DNA of 50,261 nt. Origin: Marinobacter sp. (GTDB lineage: Bacteria; Pseudomonadota; Gammaproteobacteria; Pseudomonadales; Oleiphilaceae). Position numbers and translations under genes: made by a program. The DNA lies in NCBI RefSeq assembly GCF_014859525.1, contig NZ_JACUUB010000013.1:1-50261 (forward strand), read 5' to 3'. Within the stretch, counting starts at the first letter, position 1; every line of letters starts with the position of its first letter. The notes beneath the pieces are model-generated. The model saw nothing but the letters and a program-made list of their open reading frames with translations. It did not search any database and was not told the DNA's origin. This document shows positions 24,908 to 34,383 of the stretch, in pieces.

Positions 24908-25909
24908 ATGACATCACTCCAAACGCAGGCTTTTAATACGTCGTCGATAGACGCCCTGGCACCGATCTTCAAAGCAAGCGGGGATCCTCTGCGTCTGGAG
25001 ATTTTGCGGGTGCTGCGCCGGGACACCTTTGGTGTGCTTGAGTTGAGCCAGATGTTTGATATGCGCCAATCCGGCATGAGCCATCATCTCAAAGTAATGA
25101 ACAAGGCCGGGCTGCTGGAACCCCAACGCGAAGGCAACGCCATTTTTTACCGCCGCCCACTGAATCTGGACAGCGATAAACTGGCAGATCAGGCCATTCG
25201 GCAGATTTTTGAAACGGTCGACCGGGTACCCCTGCCGCCGCAACTGGTGGAAAAAATTGAGGCCATTCGGGAACAAAGGGCCGACCAGTCACAGGCTTTT
25301 TTCTCACGCCACTCCGAACAGTTCCGGGAACAACAGGAGCTGATTGCGGCGTTTGACCTGTATGCCGAACCCACAGCCGGGTTGATCCGCAAGCGGGCCA
25401 GCCGCCAGGACTGGCGCAGTGTGCTGGAAATTGGCCCGGGTGAAGGCGGCTTTCTGCCGGTGCTGTCCGAGTTGTTCGAGCACGTTGTGGGTCTGGACAA
25501 CAGCAAAGACATGCTGGCCAAGGCTACCCGCACCTGCATTGACGAGCGCTTGAACAACGTTGACTTGATTGAAGGCGTTACCGATACGGTTCTCGCCCGC
25601 GGTGATGCCTTTGATCTGATTGTGGCGAACATGGTGCTGCATCATGTGCCCAGCCCGGCAGACATTTTTCTGGATGCCGCTGCGCTGATGAACAACGGCG
25701 GCTGCCTTATTGTCAGCGATCTTTGCAGCCACGATCAGGACTGGGCCAAAACCAACTGCGGTGATCTGTGGCTCGGCTTTGAACCGGAAGAGTTGACGGT
25801 CTGGGCCACAGAGGCCGGCCTGACGGCTGGTGAGCAGTTGTTTATCGGCCTGCGCAACGGTTTTCAGGTGCAGGTACGGGAATTCTGGAAAACGTCTGGA
25901 GCGAGCTGA
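24908..25909 (+). CDS. sahR: SahR-like ArsR regulator fused to a SAM-methyltransferase-like domain
   Basis: A 333-residue protein. The ArsR-type winged helix (residues about 10-95) reads LAPIFKASGDPLRLEILRVL, then MRQSGMSHHLKVMNKAGLLE. The C-terminal class I methyltransferase-like domain (about 160-300) has VLEIGPGEGGFLPVLSEL and FDLIVANMVLHHVPSPADIF. This fusion upstream of metK and ahcY is typical of SahR, which senses S-adenosylhomocysteine and controls methionine-cycle genes. The Rossmann fold probably serves as the ligand sensor. The ATG at 24908 is used rather than a TTG three codons earlier; no good ribosome site is visible, so a leaderless transcript is possible. Confidence 0.9.
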   Translation: MTSLQTQAFNTSSIDALAPIFKASGDPLRLEILRVLRRDTFGVLELSQMFDMRQSGMSHHLKVMNKAGLLEPQREGNAIFYRRPLNLDSDKLADQAIRQIFETVDRVPLPPQLVEKIEAIREQRADQSQAFFSRHSEQFREQQELIAAFDLYAEPTAGLIRKRASRQDWRSVLEIGPGEGGFLPVLSELFEHVVGLDNSKDMLAKATRTCIDERLNNVDLIEGVTDTVLARGDAFDLIVANMVLHHVPSPADIFLDAAALMNNGGCLIVSDLCSHDQDWAKTNCGDLWLGFEPEELTVWATEAGLTAGEQLFIGLRNGFQVQVREFWKTSGAS

Positions 25910-25928
25910 AACCCGCGCCAGAGCTGGA

Positions 25929-25948
25929 ACATCAAAAAACTTTGATAT
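25929..25948. promoter_or_regulatory. SahR-type operator upstream of metK
   Basis: The sequence ACATCAAAAAACTTTGATAT matches the perfect palindrome at 24846-24865 in 17 of 20 positions, keeping both ATCAAA and TTTGATAT halves. It lies about 107 nt before the metK start, as expected for control of the metK-ahcY-metF genes by the SahR-like protein encoded just upstream. Confidence 0.8.
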
Positions 25949-25952
25949 TGGC

Positions 25953-25970
25953 GTACGTAATTTTACGTAC
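25953..25970. promoter_or_regulatory. Second palindrome upstream of metK
   Basis: GTACGTAA and TTACGTAC form a perfect 8-bp inverted repeat with a 2-nt centre, only 4 nt after the SahR-type site. Its sequence differs from the SahR site, so it may bind another regulator or overlap the promoter. No known operator is recognised. Confidence 0.5.
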
Positions 25971-26054
25971 ACTTCGACAACCACCAAGGCATCCGGCAAG
26001 TCACTCCTGGCAGAGTCGGTATGAACATGAAAACGCTCAACAAGGAGCACACCT

Positions 26055-27245
26055 ATGTCTGACTACAACATTTTCACCTCCGAATCCGTCTCTGAAGGCC
26101 ACCCGGACAAACTGGCTGACCAAATTTCCGACGCGGTACTGGACGCCATTCTGACCGACGACCCACACGCCCGTGTTGCCTGCGAAACCATGGTAAAAAC
26201 CGGCGTTGCCATTGTCGGTGGTGAAATCACCACCAACGCCTGGGTCGATCTGGAAGATCTCGTGCGCGGCGTGATCAAAGACGTAGGCTATACCTCCTCT
26301 GACGTAGGTTACGACGGCGACACCTGTGGCGTGATCAACATCATCGGTAAACAGTCGGTTGATATCGCCCAGGGCGTGGATCGCCAGAAGCCAGAAGACC
26401 AGGGTGCTGGTGACCAAGGCCTGATGTTTGGCTATGCCAGCAACGAAACCGACGTACTGATGCCTGCACCAATCACTTTCTCGCACCGTCTGGTTCAGCG
26501 CCAGTCTGAAGCCCGCAAAAGCGGTCTGTTACCGTGGCTGCGCCCGGACGCCAAGAGCCAGGTCACCTGCCGGTATGAGAATGGCCAGGTGGTTGGCATC
26601 GACGCGGTGGTGCTGTCAACCCAGCACGATCCGGACGTCAGCCAGGCCGACCTGCGTGAAGCGGTGATGGAACTGATCGTCAAGCACACGCTGCCGGCGG
26701 AACTGCTGCACAAAGGCACCGAGTTTCACATCAACCCGACCGGCAAGTTCGTGATCGGTGGCCCGGTAGGTGACTGTGGTCTGACAGGCCGCAAGATCAT
26801 CGTCGACACCTACGGCGGCATGGCTCGCCATGGTGGCGGCGCATTCTCAGGCAAAGACCCCTCAAAGGTGGACCGTTCCGCGACCTACGCGGGCCGTTAC
26901 GTGGCCAAGAACATTGTGGCTGCGGGCCTGGCCGAAAAGTGCGAGATTCAGGTGTCTTACGCCATCGGTGTGGCGCAGCCCACGTCTATCTCACTGAACA
27001 CCTTTGGCACTGGCAAGATCAGCGACGACAAGATCATCGACCTGGTGCGCGCGCACTTTGACCTGCGCCCCTACGCCATCACCAACATGCTGGACCTGCT
27101 GCACCCGATGTACCGGGCCACTGCAGCCTACGGCCACTTCGGTCGTGATCCCTACGAGATGACCGTGGGCGGCAAAACCTTCACCGCGTTCCCATGGGAA
27201 AAGACCGACCGCGCGGCAGCGCTTAAAGACGCTGCCGGCATTTAA
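26055..27245 (+). CDS. metK: S-adenosylmethionine synthetase
   Basis: A 396-residue enzyme making S-adenosylmethionine from ATP and methionine. Conserved blocks are [32 protein letters not shown], the P-loop-like [20 protein letters not shown] and the C-terminal [20 protein letters not shown] region. Length is typical. AAGGAG lies ahead of the ATG. It is the first enzyme gene of the methyl cycle cluster and likely repressed through the operator at 25929-25948. Confidence 0.98.
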   Translation: MSDYNIFTSESVSEGHPDKLADQISDAVLDAILTDDPHARVACETMVKTGVAIVGGEITTNAWVDLEDLVRGVIKDVGYTSSDVGYDGDTCGVINIIGKQSVDIAQGVDRQKPEDQGAGDQGLMFGYASNETDVLMPAPITFSHRLVQRQSEARKSGLLPWLRPDAKSQVTCRYENGQVVGIDAVVLSTQHDPDVSQADLREAVMELIVKHTLPAELLHKGTEFHINPTGKFVIGGPVGDCGLTGRKIIVDTYGGMARHGGGAFSGKDPSKVDRSATYAGRYVAKNIVAAGLAEKCEIQVSYAIGVAQPTSISLNTFGTGKISDDKIIDLVRAHFDLRPYAITNMLDLLHPMYRATAAYGHFGRDPYEMTVGGKTFTAFPWEKTDRAAALKDAAGI

Positions 27246-27264
27246 AGCCAAACCGGACTCTAAG

Positions 27265-27297
27265 GCGTATTCAACATCTCACACAGATTGAATACGC
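27265..27297. promoter_or_regulatory. Hairpin between metK and ahcY
   Basis: A perfect 10-bp stem GCGTATTCAA / TTGAATACGC with a 13-nt loop lies in the 78-nt metK-ahcY gap. No T-run follows, so it is not a typical intrinsic terminator. It may be an mRNA processing or stability element, or an operator. Confidence 0.6.
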
Positions 27298-27323
27298 TAA
27301 ACCAGAACTGACAGGAGCACACC

Positions 27324-28718
27324 ATGAGCACTCCAGCAGAACAGCTGAAGACCTTCGAAGATTACAAAGTTCGCGACATTACACTCGCTGACTGGGGCCG
27401 CAAGGAAATCAAGATCGCCGAAGGCGAAATGCCAGCACTGATGAAGCTGCGCGAAAAGTACAAGGCAGATCAGCCGCTGAAAGGCGCCAATGTGATGGGC
27501 TGCATTCACATGACCATCCAGACCGCCGTGTTGATCGAGACACTGGTAGAGCTGGGCGCCAATGTGCGCTGGTCCTCGTGCAACATCTTCTCGACCCAGG
27601 ATCAGGCCGCAGCCGCCGTTGCAGCTCAGGGCATTCCGGTGTTTGCCTGGAAAGGTGAAACCGACGAAGAATACGAATGGTGCCTGCACAAGACCGTGGG
27701 CGCAGACGTAGACGGCTGGCAGCCAAACATGATCCTGGATGACGGCGGCGACCTGACAGAGCTGCTGCACAACGAGTACCCGCAGATCATTGAAAACTGC
27801 CACGGCGTGACCGAAGAGACCACCACCGGCGTGCACCGTCTGCAGGAAATGCTGCGCGACGGCACTCTGAAGATCCCGGCCATCAACGTCAACGACTCGG
27901 TCACCAAGTCCAAGAACGACAACAAGTATGGCTGCCGCCACAGCCTGAACGACGCCATCAAGCGCGCCACCGACCACCTGCTGTCCGGCAAGAAAGCACT
28001 GGTCATCGGCTATGGCGACGTGGGCAAGGGCTCTGCGCTGTCGCTGCGTCAGGAAGGCATGATCGTCAAGATCACCGAAGCCGACCCGATCTGCGCCATG
28101 CAGGCTTGCATGGACGGCTTTGAGGTGGTGTCGCCGTACATCGACGGCATCAACACCGGCACCGAGCAGGGCATCAACACCGACGTACTGGGCACCACCG
28201 ACATCCTGGTGACCACTACCGGTAACGTCAACGTGTGCGACGCCAACATGCTTAAAGCCCTGAAGAACGGCGCTGTGGTGTGCAACATCGGTCACTTCGA
28301 CAACGAAATCGACACCGCCTACATGCGCAAGAACTGGGAATGGGACGAGGTTAAACCGCAGGTACACGTAATCTACCGCGACAAAGCCGCCAACGACCAC
28401 TTGATCCTGCTGTCCGAAGGCCGCCTGGTGAACCTGGGCAACGCAACCGGTCACCCGTCCCGGATCATGGATGGCTCTTTCGCCAACCAAGTGCTGGCGC
28501 AGATGTATCTTTTCGAGCGTAAGTTCGCCGACCTGCCAGCAGAATCCAAGGCCAAGGGCATTTATGTTCAGGTCTTGCCCAAGCAGCTGGATGAAGAAGT
28601 AGCCCGCGCCATGGTGGAAGGCTTTGGTGGCGTGATCACCAAGATGACTCCAGACCAGGCCAAGTACATCGGCGTGCCGGTCGAAGGCCCATACAAGCCG
28701 GAAACTTACAGGTACTAA
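27324..28718 (+). CDS. ahcY: Adenosylhomocysteinase
   Basis: A 464-residue NAD-containing enzyme that cleaves S-adenosylhomocysteine to adenosine and homocysteine. Conserved blocks are [38 protein letters not shown], the NAD-binding [19 protein letters not shown], and the C-terminal [10 protein letters not shown]. The long form with the about 40-residue insert is the usual proteobacterial type. AGGAG precedes the ATG. It sits between metK and metF and completes the SAH-recycling branch of the cluster. Confidence 0.98.
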   Translation: MSTPAEQLKTFEDYKVRDITLADWGRKEIKIAEGEMPALMKLREKYKADQPLKGANVMGCIHMTIQTAVLIETLVELGANVRWSSCNIFSTQDQAAAAVAAQGIPVFAWKGETDEEYEWCLHKTVGADVDGWQPNMILDDGGDLTELLHNEYPQIIENCHGVTEETTTGVHRLQEMLRDGTLKIPAINVNDSVTKSKNDNKYGCRHSLNDAIKRATDHLLSGKKALVIGYGDVGKGSALSLRQEGMIVKITEADPICAMQACMDGFEVVSPYIDGINTGTEQGINTDVLGTTDILVTTTGNVNVCDANMLKALKNGAVVCNIGHFDNEIDTAYMRKNWEWDEVKPQVHVIYRDKAANDHLILLSEGRLVNLGNATGHPSRIMDGSFANQVLAQMYLFERKFADLPAESKAKGIYVQVLPKQLDEEVARAMVEGFGGVITKMTPDQAKYIGVPVEGPYKPETYRY

Positions 28719-28730
28719 GCGGACGTTATT

Positions 28731-29600
28731 ATGGAATCCCAGAAGCAATTCAAGCGCCGCTTCAGCTTTGAGTTTTTCCCGCCCAAGACGGATCAGGGCA
28801 AGGAAAAACTGCAGGAAGTGCGGAGCCAGCTGGCCGAGGTGAACCCGGATTTCTTCTCGGTCACTTTTGGCGCTGGCGGTTCCACCCGAGACCGCACGAT
28901 TGAAACGGTACTGAGCCTGCACAAGCAGGGCATTTCGACAGCACCACACCTGTCCTGCGTGGGAGGTACCCGCGCAGAGATCGGCGAACTGCTGGATCTG
29001 TACAAAGACAACGGCATCAACCGGATCGTCGCCCTGCGCGGCGACCTGCCCTCAGGGATGGGAGCCTCCGGTGAGCTGCGTTACGCCAACGAGCTGGTGG
29101 AATTTATCAGGGAGCACAGCGGTGATCATTTCAATCTTGAAGTGGCTGCCTACCCGGAATTCCATCCTCAGGCCCGCAGCGCGGAAGATGATTTAAAGAA
29201 CTTTGCCCGCAAGGTACAGGCTGGTGCCAACAGCGCCATCACCCAGTACTTTTTCAACGCGGATAGCTACTTCTACTTCATCGACCGTCTGGAGAAGATG
29301 GGCGTTACCATTCCGGTGGTGCCGGGCATCATGCCCATCGTCAACTTCTCCAGCCTGGTGCGGTTCTCGGATATGTGCGGTGCGGAAATCCCGCGCTGGA
29401 TTCGCAAGCAGCTTGAAGCGTATGGCGACGACAGTGAAAGCATCCGCCAGTTTGGTGAAGAGGTGGTCACTCGCATGTGTGAAAAGCTGCTCCAGGCCGG
29501 CGCGCCGGGGCTGCATTTTTACACGCTGAATCAGGTTGAGCCCAGCCTTTCTATCTGGAAGAACCTGGCCATTACCGATCGCGAAAAAATTGCCTTCTGA
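28731..29600 (+). CDS. metF: 5,10-Methylenetetrahydrofolate reductase
   Basis: A 289-residue FAD enzyme that supplies methyl-tetrahydrofolate for homocysteine methylation. Conserved blocks are FSFEFFPPKTDQGKEKL, FFSVTFGAGGSTRDRTIETV, GINRIVALRGDLPSG, VAAYPEFHPQARSAEDD and GANSAITQYFFNADSYFYFI. It begins 12 nt after ahcY and is followed by a strong terminator at 29616. It is the last gene of the sahR-metK-ahcY-metF cluster. The methionine synthase gene itself is not in this window. Confidence 0.97.
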   Translation: MESQKQFKRRFSFEFFPPKTDQGKEKLQEVRSQLAEVNPDFFSVTFGAGGSTRDRTIETVLSLHKQGISTAPHLSCVGGTRAEIGELLDLYKDNGINRIVALRGDLPSGMGASGELRYANELVEFIREHSGDHFNLEVAAYPEFHPQARSAEDDLKNFARKVQAGANSAITQYFFNADSYFYFIDRLEKMGVTIPVVPGIMPIVNFSSLVRFSDMCGAEIPRWIRKQLEAYGDDSESIRQFGEEVVTRMCEKLLQAGAPGLHFYTLNQVEPSLSIWKNLAITDREKIAF

Positions 29601-29615
29601 GTCGTCGTTACTGAC

Positions 29616-29669
29616 GCCCTTTCCCTCCCCGGGAAAGGGCTTTTATATATTCCTTTTTATATATTCCTT
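29616..29669 (+). terminator. Intrinsic terminator after metF, followed by a 14-bp tandem duplication
   Basis: The stem GCCCTTTCCC / GGGAAAGGGC (29616-29625 and 29631-29640) has a 5-nt loop and is followed by TTTT. Directly after it, TTTATATATTCCTT is present twice in tandem (29642-29655 and 29656-29669). The remaining leader to 29823 presumably holds the promoter of the ABC importer genes. Confidence 0.92.
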
Positions 29670-29823
29670 TTCATAACCTCCTGATTTTCTGAAAATCCTC
29701 ATTTCATGGTCTAGAGTGTATTTGATGCAGTTCTATCAACGCTCCCGTTCATCACAGTCACCAGCAGTAACGATCGGATTGCCTTATCGGGCAAATGGAG
29801 CATAGACACAAAAAGGAGAAAGC

Positions 29824-30582
29824 ATGAGCATCAAATGGCTAAAAACGCTGGGCGCAGGCTTGGCACTGTCGGTAGCTGCAACCTCGGTTAACGCAGACAC
29901 ACTCCGTGTAGTAACAGACCCAAGCTTTGTCCCCTTTGAAATGATGGACCAGGAAACCGGCGAGATGATCGGTTTCGACATGGATATTATTTCCGAAGTT
30001 GCCGAGCGCGCAGGCTTTGATTACAACCTGAACACCATGGACTTCAACGGTATTATTCCGGCACTCCAGACCGGCAACGTTGATATTGCCATTGCGGGCA
30101 TCACCATTACCGAAGAGCGCGGGCGGATCGTCGATTTCTCTGATCCGTATTACGACTCCGGACTGCGGATTCTGGTACGCCAGGACAACGACGACGTTCA
30201 ACAAATGTCAGACCTGGAAGGCAAGAAAATTGGCACCAAGATTGGCAGCACCAGCTATGACTTCCTGGTAAAAACGCTGGATAAGGATGGCGGTGTCACC
30301 CCTTACCCGGGCAGCTCCGACATGTACATGGCCTTGATGTCTCGTGCCATTGACGCGGTTTTCTACGATGCCCCCAATGTAGGCTACTTCGCCAGCACCC
30401 GTGGCAAGGGCCGGGTTAAAACGGTTGGTCAGCTTTATGAAGGCCAACAATATGGCATTGCCCTGAAAAAGGGCAGCGAATGGGTAGGCCCGGTCAATGA
30501 GGCACTGGCGTCTATCAAAGAAGACGGTACCTACAAGGCCATTTATGAAAAATGGTTTGGCCCAATGCCTGAAGGCGATTAA
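29824..30582 (+). CDS. glnH: Periplasmic polar amino-acid binding protein of an ABC importer
   Basis: A 252-residue family 3 solute-binding protein with a signal peptide (cleavage after VNADTL region, near residue 24). Motifs include [55 protein letters not shown] and [17 protein letters not shown]. The binding-site pattern is of the glutamine/polar amino-acid group; the exact ligand is not certain. The symbol is given by similarity to GlnH. AAAGGAG lies upstream of the ATG. First of three genes with the permease and ATPase. Confidence 0.85.
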   Translation: MSIKWLKTLGAGLALSVAATSVNADTLRVVTDPSFVPFEMMDQETGEMIGFDMDIISEVAERAGFDYNLNTMDFNGIIPALQTGNVDIAIAGITITEERGRIVDFSDPYYDSGLRILVRQDNDDVQQMSDLEGKKIGTKIGSTSYDFLVKTLDKDGGVTPYPGSSDMYMALMSRAIDAVFYDAPNVGYFASTRGKGRVKTVGQLYEGQQYGIALKKGSEWVGPVNEALASIKEDGTYKAIYEKWFGPMPEGD

Positions 30583-30653
30583 CACTCCACTCGTTCCAAT
30601 CAGGGTGCACAACGCCCTGATCGGCTCCTCCCAATTCAACGGAGATTCATACT

Positions 30654-31325
30654 GTGGAATTCCAGTTTCAGTTTGACTGGCAGGCAGCCGTTAATGCCAT
30701 TCCATTTCTGGCCAAAGGCATCCCTTACACTCTGATGATTTCCTTTGGTGGCCTGGCCATCGGTTTTGCGCTGGGCATTCTGTTCGGCTTACTCAGCATC
30801 AACAAGAAATGGTTTCTGCGCTGGCCGGCCATCACCTACATCGAGATCTTTCGCGGCACACCGATTCTGGTTCAGGTACTTTTTATCTTTTACGGCCTGC
30901 CCGATCTTGTTGGCCGTCCTATTGATCCGCTTACGGCCGGCATTGCCGCCATCGCCCTTAACTCCGGCGCCTACATCTCGGAGGTCGTGCGCGGTGGTGT
31001 GCAATCCATAGACAGAGGCCAGACCGAGGCAGGCCTCTCACTGGGCTTGTCGAGATCCCAAACGTTCTGGTCGATCATCTGGCCCCAGGCTTTCCGACGT
31101 ATGATTCCGCCCCTGGGCAATCAGGCCATCGTCAGCATCAAGGACACGTCCTTGTTTTCCGTTATCGGCGTCGGTGAACTGGTACGCCAGGGCCAGGTGT
31201 ACATAGCCAACACCTTCACCGCATTTGAGGTGTATTTTGTGGTGGCGCTCATGTACCTGGCCATCACCTTAACCCTGTCTTTGCTCCTGCGTTTGCTTGA
31301 ACGCCGAGGCGTCGCGTCGATCTGA
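30654..31325 (+). CDS. glnP: Polar amino-acid ABC importer permease
   Basis: A 223-residue inner-membrane permease with about five hydrophobic segments. The characteristic ATPase-docking region is [40 protein letters not shown]. The start is GTG at 30654 with GGAG nine bases before it; there is no nearby ATG in frame. It follows the binding-protein gene by 71 nt and precedes the ATPase gene by 13 nt. It probably works as a homodimer since only one permease gene is present. Confidence 0.92.
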   Translation: MEFQFQFDWQAAVNAIPFLAKGIPYTLMISFGGLAIGFALGILFGLLSINKKWFLRWPAITYIEIFRGTPILVQVLFIFYGLPDLVGRPIDPLTAGIAAIALNSGAYISEVVRGGVQSIDRGQTEAGLSLGLSRSQTFWSIIWPQAFRRMIPPLGNQAIVSIKDTSLFSVIGVGELVRQGQVYIANTFTAFEVYFVVALMYLAITLTLSLLLRLLERRGVASI

Positions 31326-31338
31326 AGGAACTCTCACC

Positions 31339-32085
31339 ATGACTCAGATTGTAAAAATGAAGGGCATGAACAAGTACTTCGGCAAACTGCATGTCCTGAA
31401 GAACATAGATCTGACCGTTGAGCAGGGCGAAGTGGTGGTGATTATCGGTGCCAGCGGCTCCGGCAAATCCACTCTGATTCGCTGCGTAAACGGTCTGGAA
31501 GAATACGAATCGGGCACTCTGCACGTAGACAACCAGGCGCTGGCTCCGAACGCCGGCAATCAGGCATCCCTGGCTAAAATCCGCAAAGAAGTCGGTATGG
31601 TGTTTCAGCAGTTCAATCTGTTCCCACACCTGACCGTGAAAAAAAACATCATGCTGGCACCGATAAAGGTCAAGAACGCCTCACAGGTTATCGCGAATGC
31701 AACTGCGGAACGGCTACTGGAGCGGGTAGGTATCGGCAACCAGGCGAACAAATACCCAGGCCAGCTGTCTGGCGGGCAACAGCAGCGAGTCGCCATTGCC
31801 CGGGCGCTGGCCATGGAACCCAAGCTGATGTTGTTTGATGAACCCACCTCAGCGCTAGACCCGGAAATGATCGGTGAAGTGCTGGACGTAATGAGAGAGC
31901 TGGCAAAAGAAGGTATGACGATGATGGTGGTAACCCACGAAATGGGTTTCGCCCGGGAAGTGGCCGATCGGGTCATCTACATCCACGAGGGTAAAATTGT
32001 GGAAGAAGGCAGCCCGGCCGATGTCTTCGACAACCCCCAAAACGAACGCACCCAGGCATTCCTGTCCCGGGTGCTGGCGCACTAA
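31339..32085 (+). CDS. glnQ: Polar amino-acid ABC importer ATPase
   Basis: A 248-residue ABC ATPase. Walker A is [13 protein letters not shown], the Q-loop lies in [16 protein letters not shown], the signature is [16 protein letters not shown], Walker B is [15 protein letters not shown], and the switch His is in [12 protein letters not shown]. The ATG at 31339 has AAGGA upstream; a longer reading starts inside the permease gene. It completes the importer operon. Its 3' end overlaps the convergent DUF2750 gene by 4 bp. Confidence 0.95.
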   Translation: MTQIVKMKGMNKYFGKLHVLKNIDLTVEQGEVVVIIGASGSGKSTLIRCVNGLEEYESGTLHVDNQALAPNAGNQASLAKIRKEVGMVFQQFNLFPHLTVKKNIMLAPIKVKNASQVIANATAERLLERVGIGNQANKYPGQLSGGQQQRVAIARALAMEPKLMLFDEPTSALDPEMIGEVLDVMRELAKEGMTMMVVTHEMGFAREVADRVIYIHEGKIVEEGSPADVFDNPQNERTQAFLSRVLAH

Positions 32086-32477
32086 AAGTCAGACATTGCG
32101 TCTTGCAGGTCGCGTTTTAATTCCTCAGCCTCGGTAATCCAGACGGTTTTATCGAGGCCCGGAAGCACCCCCACTTCCAGGCCGTCTTTGCTCAGCCCTG
32201 GCACCCACTTTCTGAAAAAGTCCGGCAATGAAATGCTCTTGGGCAACAGATCATCTGCACCCTTGGCGTATTCCAGCGCAAACGCCGAGGCGGGCCATAC
32301 CGGCAGGTACTCCACACCCTCATCCTCATCCTCATCCTCAGACGATATTTTCAGGAATCGGTTGTCTGCATTCACCAGAATCCAGACTTCCCTCTCCTCA
32401 GCCACCATGCTGAGAAAGTAGTCATAGCGTTCTTCGCCGTCCAGGCCGAGTATTCCGACCAAACCGTCATCACTCAT
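32082..32477 (-). CDS. DUF2750 family protein
   Basis: A 131-residue cytoplasmic protein of unknown function, recognised by [37 protein letters not shown] and [20 protein letters not shown]. An acidic run ([12 protein letters not shown]) in the middle is coded by a 6-bp tandem repeat at 32319-32340. The gene overlaps the glnQ stop by 4 bp on the opposite strand. It lies 49 nt downstream of the SDR gene and may be read from the same transcript. Confidence 0.85.
   Translation of the reverse strand: MSDDGLVGILGLDGEERYDYFLSMVAEEREVWILVNADNRFLKISSEDEDEDEGVEYLPVWPASAFALEYAKGADDLLPKSISLPDFFRKWVPGLSKDGLEVGVLPGLDKTVWITEAEELKRDLQDAMSDF
32319..32340. repeat. Hexanucleotide microsatellite inside the DUF2750 gene
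   Basis: The plus strand reads CTCATC in 3.7 perfect tandem copies (period 6). On the coding strand this yields alternating Glu-Asp codons. Because the unit is a multiple of three, slippage would change the length of the acidic run without a frameshift. Confidence 0.95.
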
Positions 32478-32526
32478 ATCATTACTCTTTGTGTCGTTGT
32501 TTTATCGCTTTCCTGCACTCCGGGCT

Positions 32527-33315
32527 TTACGCCTTAGCAAGACGGAACAGTAATTCCGGTGACAGCCGTTTAACCCAGAGCGCGGCCATTTCTTTGCCCT
32601 TACCCACCGGAATCTCACGCTTCTTCGCCTGCAACCCCTTAAAGATCACCTCCGCACATTCGTTTACGTCCATGCCACCGGCAATGTCGTCATCGAGTTT
32701 GCCGTAGTTAGATCCGTCACCTGCCAGTGCATTACGGGAAATATCGGTGTGAATAAAGCCAGGGGTTATGGTCGACACATTCACACCCTCGCCTTCCACT
32801 TCCGCCCGCAAAGCATCAAAAAAGCCCATCACCGCATGTTTTGCCGCACAATAGCCGGTACGCATGGGTGCACCCACCTTACCGGCAACACTGGCGGTCA
32901 CCGCCAGGTGCCCGGAGCCACGTTCCAGCATATGGGGCAACACCGCCTTGGTCAGGGCGATCTGGCCCATCACATCGACATCCATCAGCTTCTGATACAC
33001 CGACATATCGGTGTCCTTGCACAGCGAGCGCTGTGACACGCCGGCGTTATTCACCAGCAGATCGATAACACCAAAGGTGTCCAGTACAACCTGAACCTTG
33101 CCCGGCAGGGCGTCCCAATCGGTTACGTCCAGCGGCAGAACCAACACATGGTCAGCCGCCAGCCCGGCATTACGGCACCGTTCCGCAACACGTTCCAGTT
33201 CGCTCTCTCGGCGGGCCGATAGAACCACGCGGGCGCCGTTCTTTGCATATCTCAGGGCGAGCGCTTCGCCAATGCCGGAGGAGGCTCCGGTAATCCAGAC
33301 ACTCTGTGTAGGCAT
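32527..33315 (-). CDS. Short-chain dehydrogenase/reductase (SDR)
   Basis: A 262-residue NAD(P)-dependent classical SDR. The cofactor motif is WITGASSGIGEALALRYAKN, with LLVNNAGVSQRSL following. The catalytic Ser is in VTASVAGKVGAP and the Tyr-x-x-x-Lys is in TGYCAAKHAVMGF. The substrate is unknown. GAGGAG lies ahead of the ATG. It begins 18 nt after the MscS gene, which suggests a common operon on the minus strand. Confidence 0.92.
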   Translation of the reverse strand: MPTQSVWITGASSGIGEALALRYAKNGARVVLSARRESELERVAERCRNAGLAADHVLVLPLDVTDWDALPGKVQVVLDTFGVIDLLVNNAGVSQRSLCKDTDMSVYQKLMDVDVMGQIALTKAVLPHMLERGSGHLAVTASVAGKVGAPMRTGYCAAKHAVMGFFDALRAEVEGEGVNVSTITPGFIHTDISRNALAGDGSNYGKLDDDIAGGMDVNECAEVIFKGLQAKKREIPVGKGKEMAALWVKRLSPELLFRLAKA

Positions 33316-33333
33316 AACAACTCCTCAAAAGGT

Positions 33334-34383
33334 TCAGTTATCGACCAACCGGGCCCTCACACGGGGCAGCTGGGCGGGGTAGTGTTCTTGTATGAACGTG
33401 ATGAGTCCCTCTCGGATAGCGCACCTGAGATCCCAGTTGCTGGTAGAGTCTGCGGCACTCATCAAAAATCGCACCTGAAGAGCCTGATCGCTGGAATCGG
33501 TCACCTGGACCGTTGCCAGTTTGCCATCCCAGAGGTTCGATTGCGCCAGCAGCCGGTTGAACTCCTGCCGGAGCGCCTCCACTGGCATGGTGTAATCCAC
33601 CCAGATGAAGACAGTTCCCAGCAGGTCAGAGTTATTTCGGGACCAGTTCTGGAACGGGTTTTCGATGAACCACTGCAAGGGAATGACCAGGCGACGAAGA
33701 TCCCAGACCCTGACCACCACGTAGGTGGCGGTCACTTCTTCCACCCAGCACCATTCGCCTTGTACATGGAGCACATCGTCTATCCGAAACGGCTGCGTGA
33801 GTGCAATCTGCATCCCTGCCAGCAAATTGCTCAACACGGGGCGGGCGGCAAAGCCGAGAATCAAGCCGCCAACACCGGCGGAAGCCAGCAAGCTTGCGCC
33901 CATGTGCTGGACCGACTCAAAGGTCATCAATGCCGCTCCAAAACCGACAATCACAATCAGGATATTCAGCGCCCGAACCAGAAACCGGGTTTGGGTTTCG
34001 ACTTTTCGTGCCCGCTTCCAATGGCCTTCGAGCACCGGATTAAGTGCCACGATCACGTCGCCAATGGCGGAGGTTAGCCGGACGGCCGCCCAGGTAATGG
34101 CCAGTAGGAGCAACAACGTGGTGGTTTGCTGAAGAGCGGACAATAATGGCAGGTCGGGTGGCGCAAGTTTGAGAGAGCCGGTCAACGCCAGCAGGCAGAA
34201 CACCACACCAAGAGCCCCGGCCGCTGCATCAAGAAACAACCGAAGCACGGTTCTCGATTCGGAGAAATGGCGGAACACCGCCAGCGCCAACCGGTAGATG
34301 GCATAGGTGGTGAGCACGGCAAGAAAGGCCGACCCTCCAGGCCACAACCATGCCCTGACACCCGTCTCAAACGCTTCCAGCAT
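33334..34383 (-). CDS. MscS-family mechanosensitive channel
   Basis: A 349-residue inner-membrane protein. Four or five hydrophobic segments occupy the first 200 residues (about 15-35, 50-75, 85-110, 135-160 and the pore helix). The pore-lining helix and beta domain read GASLLASAGVGGLILGFAAR, PVLSNLLAGMQIALTQPFRI. The end is a soluble vestibule domain. Such channels release solutes at hypo-osmotic shock, although many MscS relatives have other roles. The ATG at 34383 has GGAGGG upstream; a nine-codon extension is less likely. Confidence 0.92.
   Translation of the reverse strand: MLEAFETGVRAWLWPGGSAFLAVLTTYAIYRLALAVFRHFSESRTVLRLFLDAAAGALGVVFCLLALTGSLKLAPPDLPLLSALQQTTTLLLLLAITWAAVRLTSAIGDVIVALNPVLEGHWKRARKVETQTRFLVRALNILIVIVGFGAALMTFESVQHMGASLLASAGVGGLILGFAARPVLSNLLAGMQIALTQPFRIDDVLHVQGEWCWVEEVTATYVVVRVWDLRRLVIPLQWFIENPFQNWSRNNSDLLGTVFIWVDYTMPVEALRQEFNRLLAQSNLWDGKLATVQVTDSSDQALQVRFLMSAADSTSNWDLRCAIREGLITFIQEHYPAQLPRVRARLVDN

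Noticed and set aside
25910..26054. SAM or SAH riboswitch in front of metK
   Set aside because: I could not fit the leader to SAM or SAH riboswitch consensus elements; the two protein-type palindromes explain the visible structure better.
27297..28949. 550-codon minus-strand frame opposite ahcY
   Set aside because: It is entirely antisense to ahcY and part of metF, has low-complexity Val/His/Gln composition and no recognisable domain.
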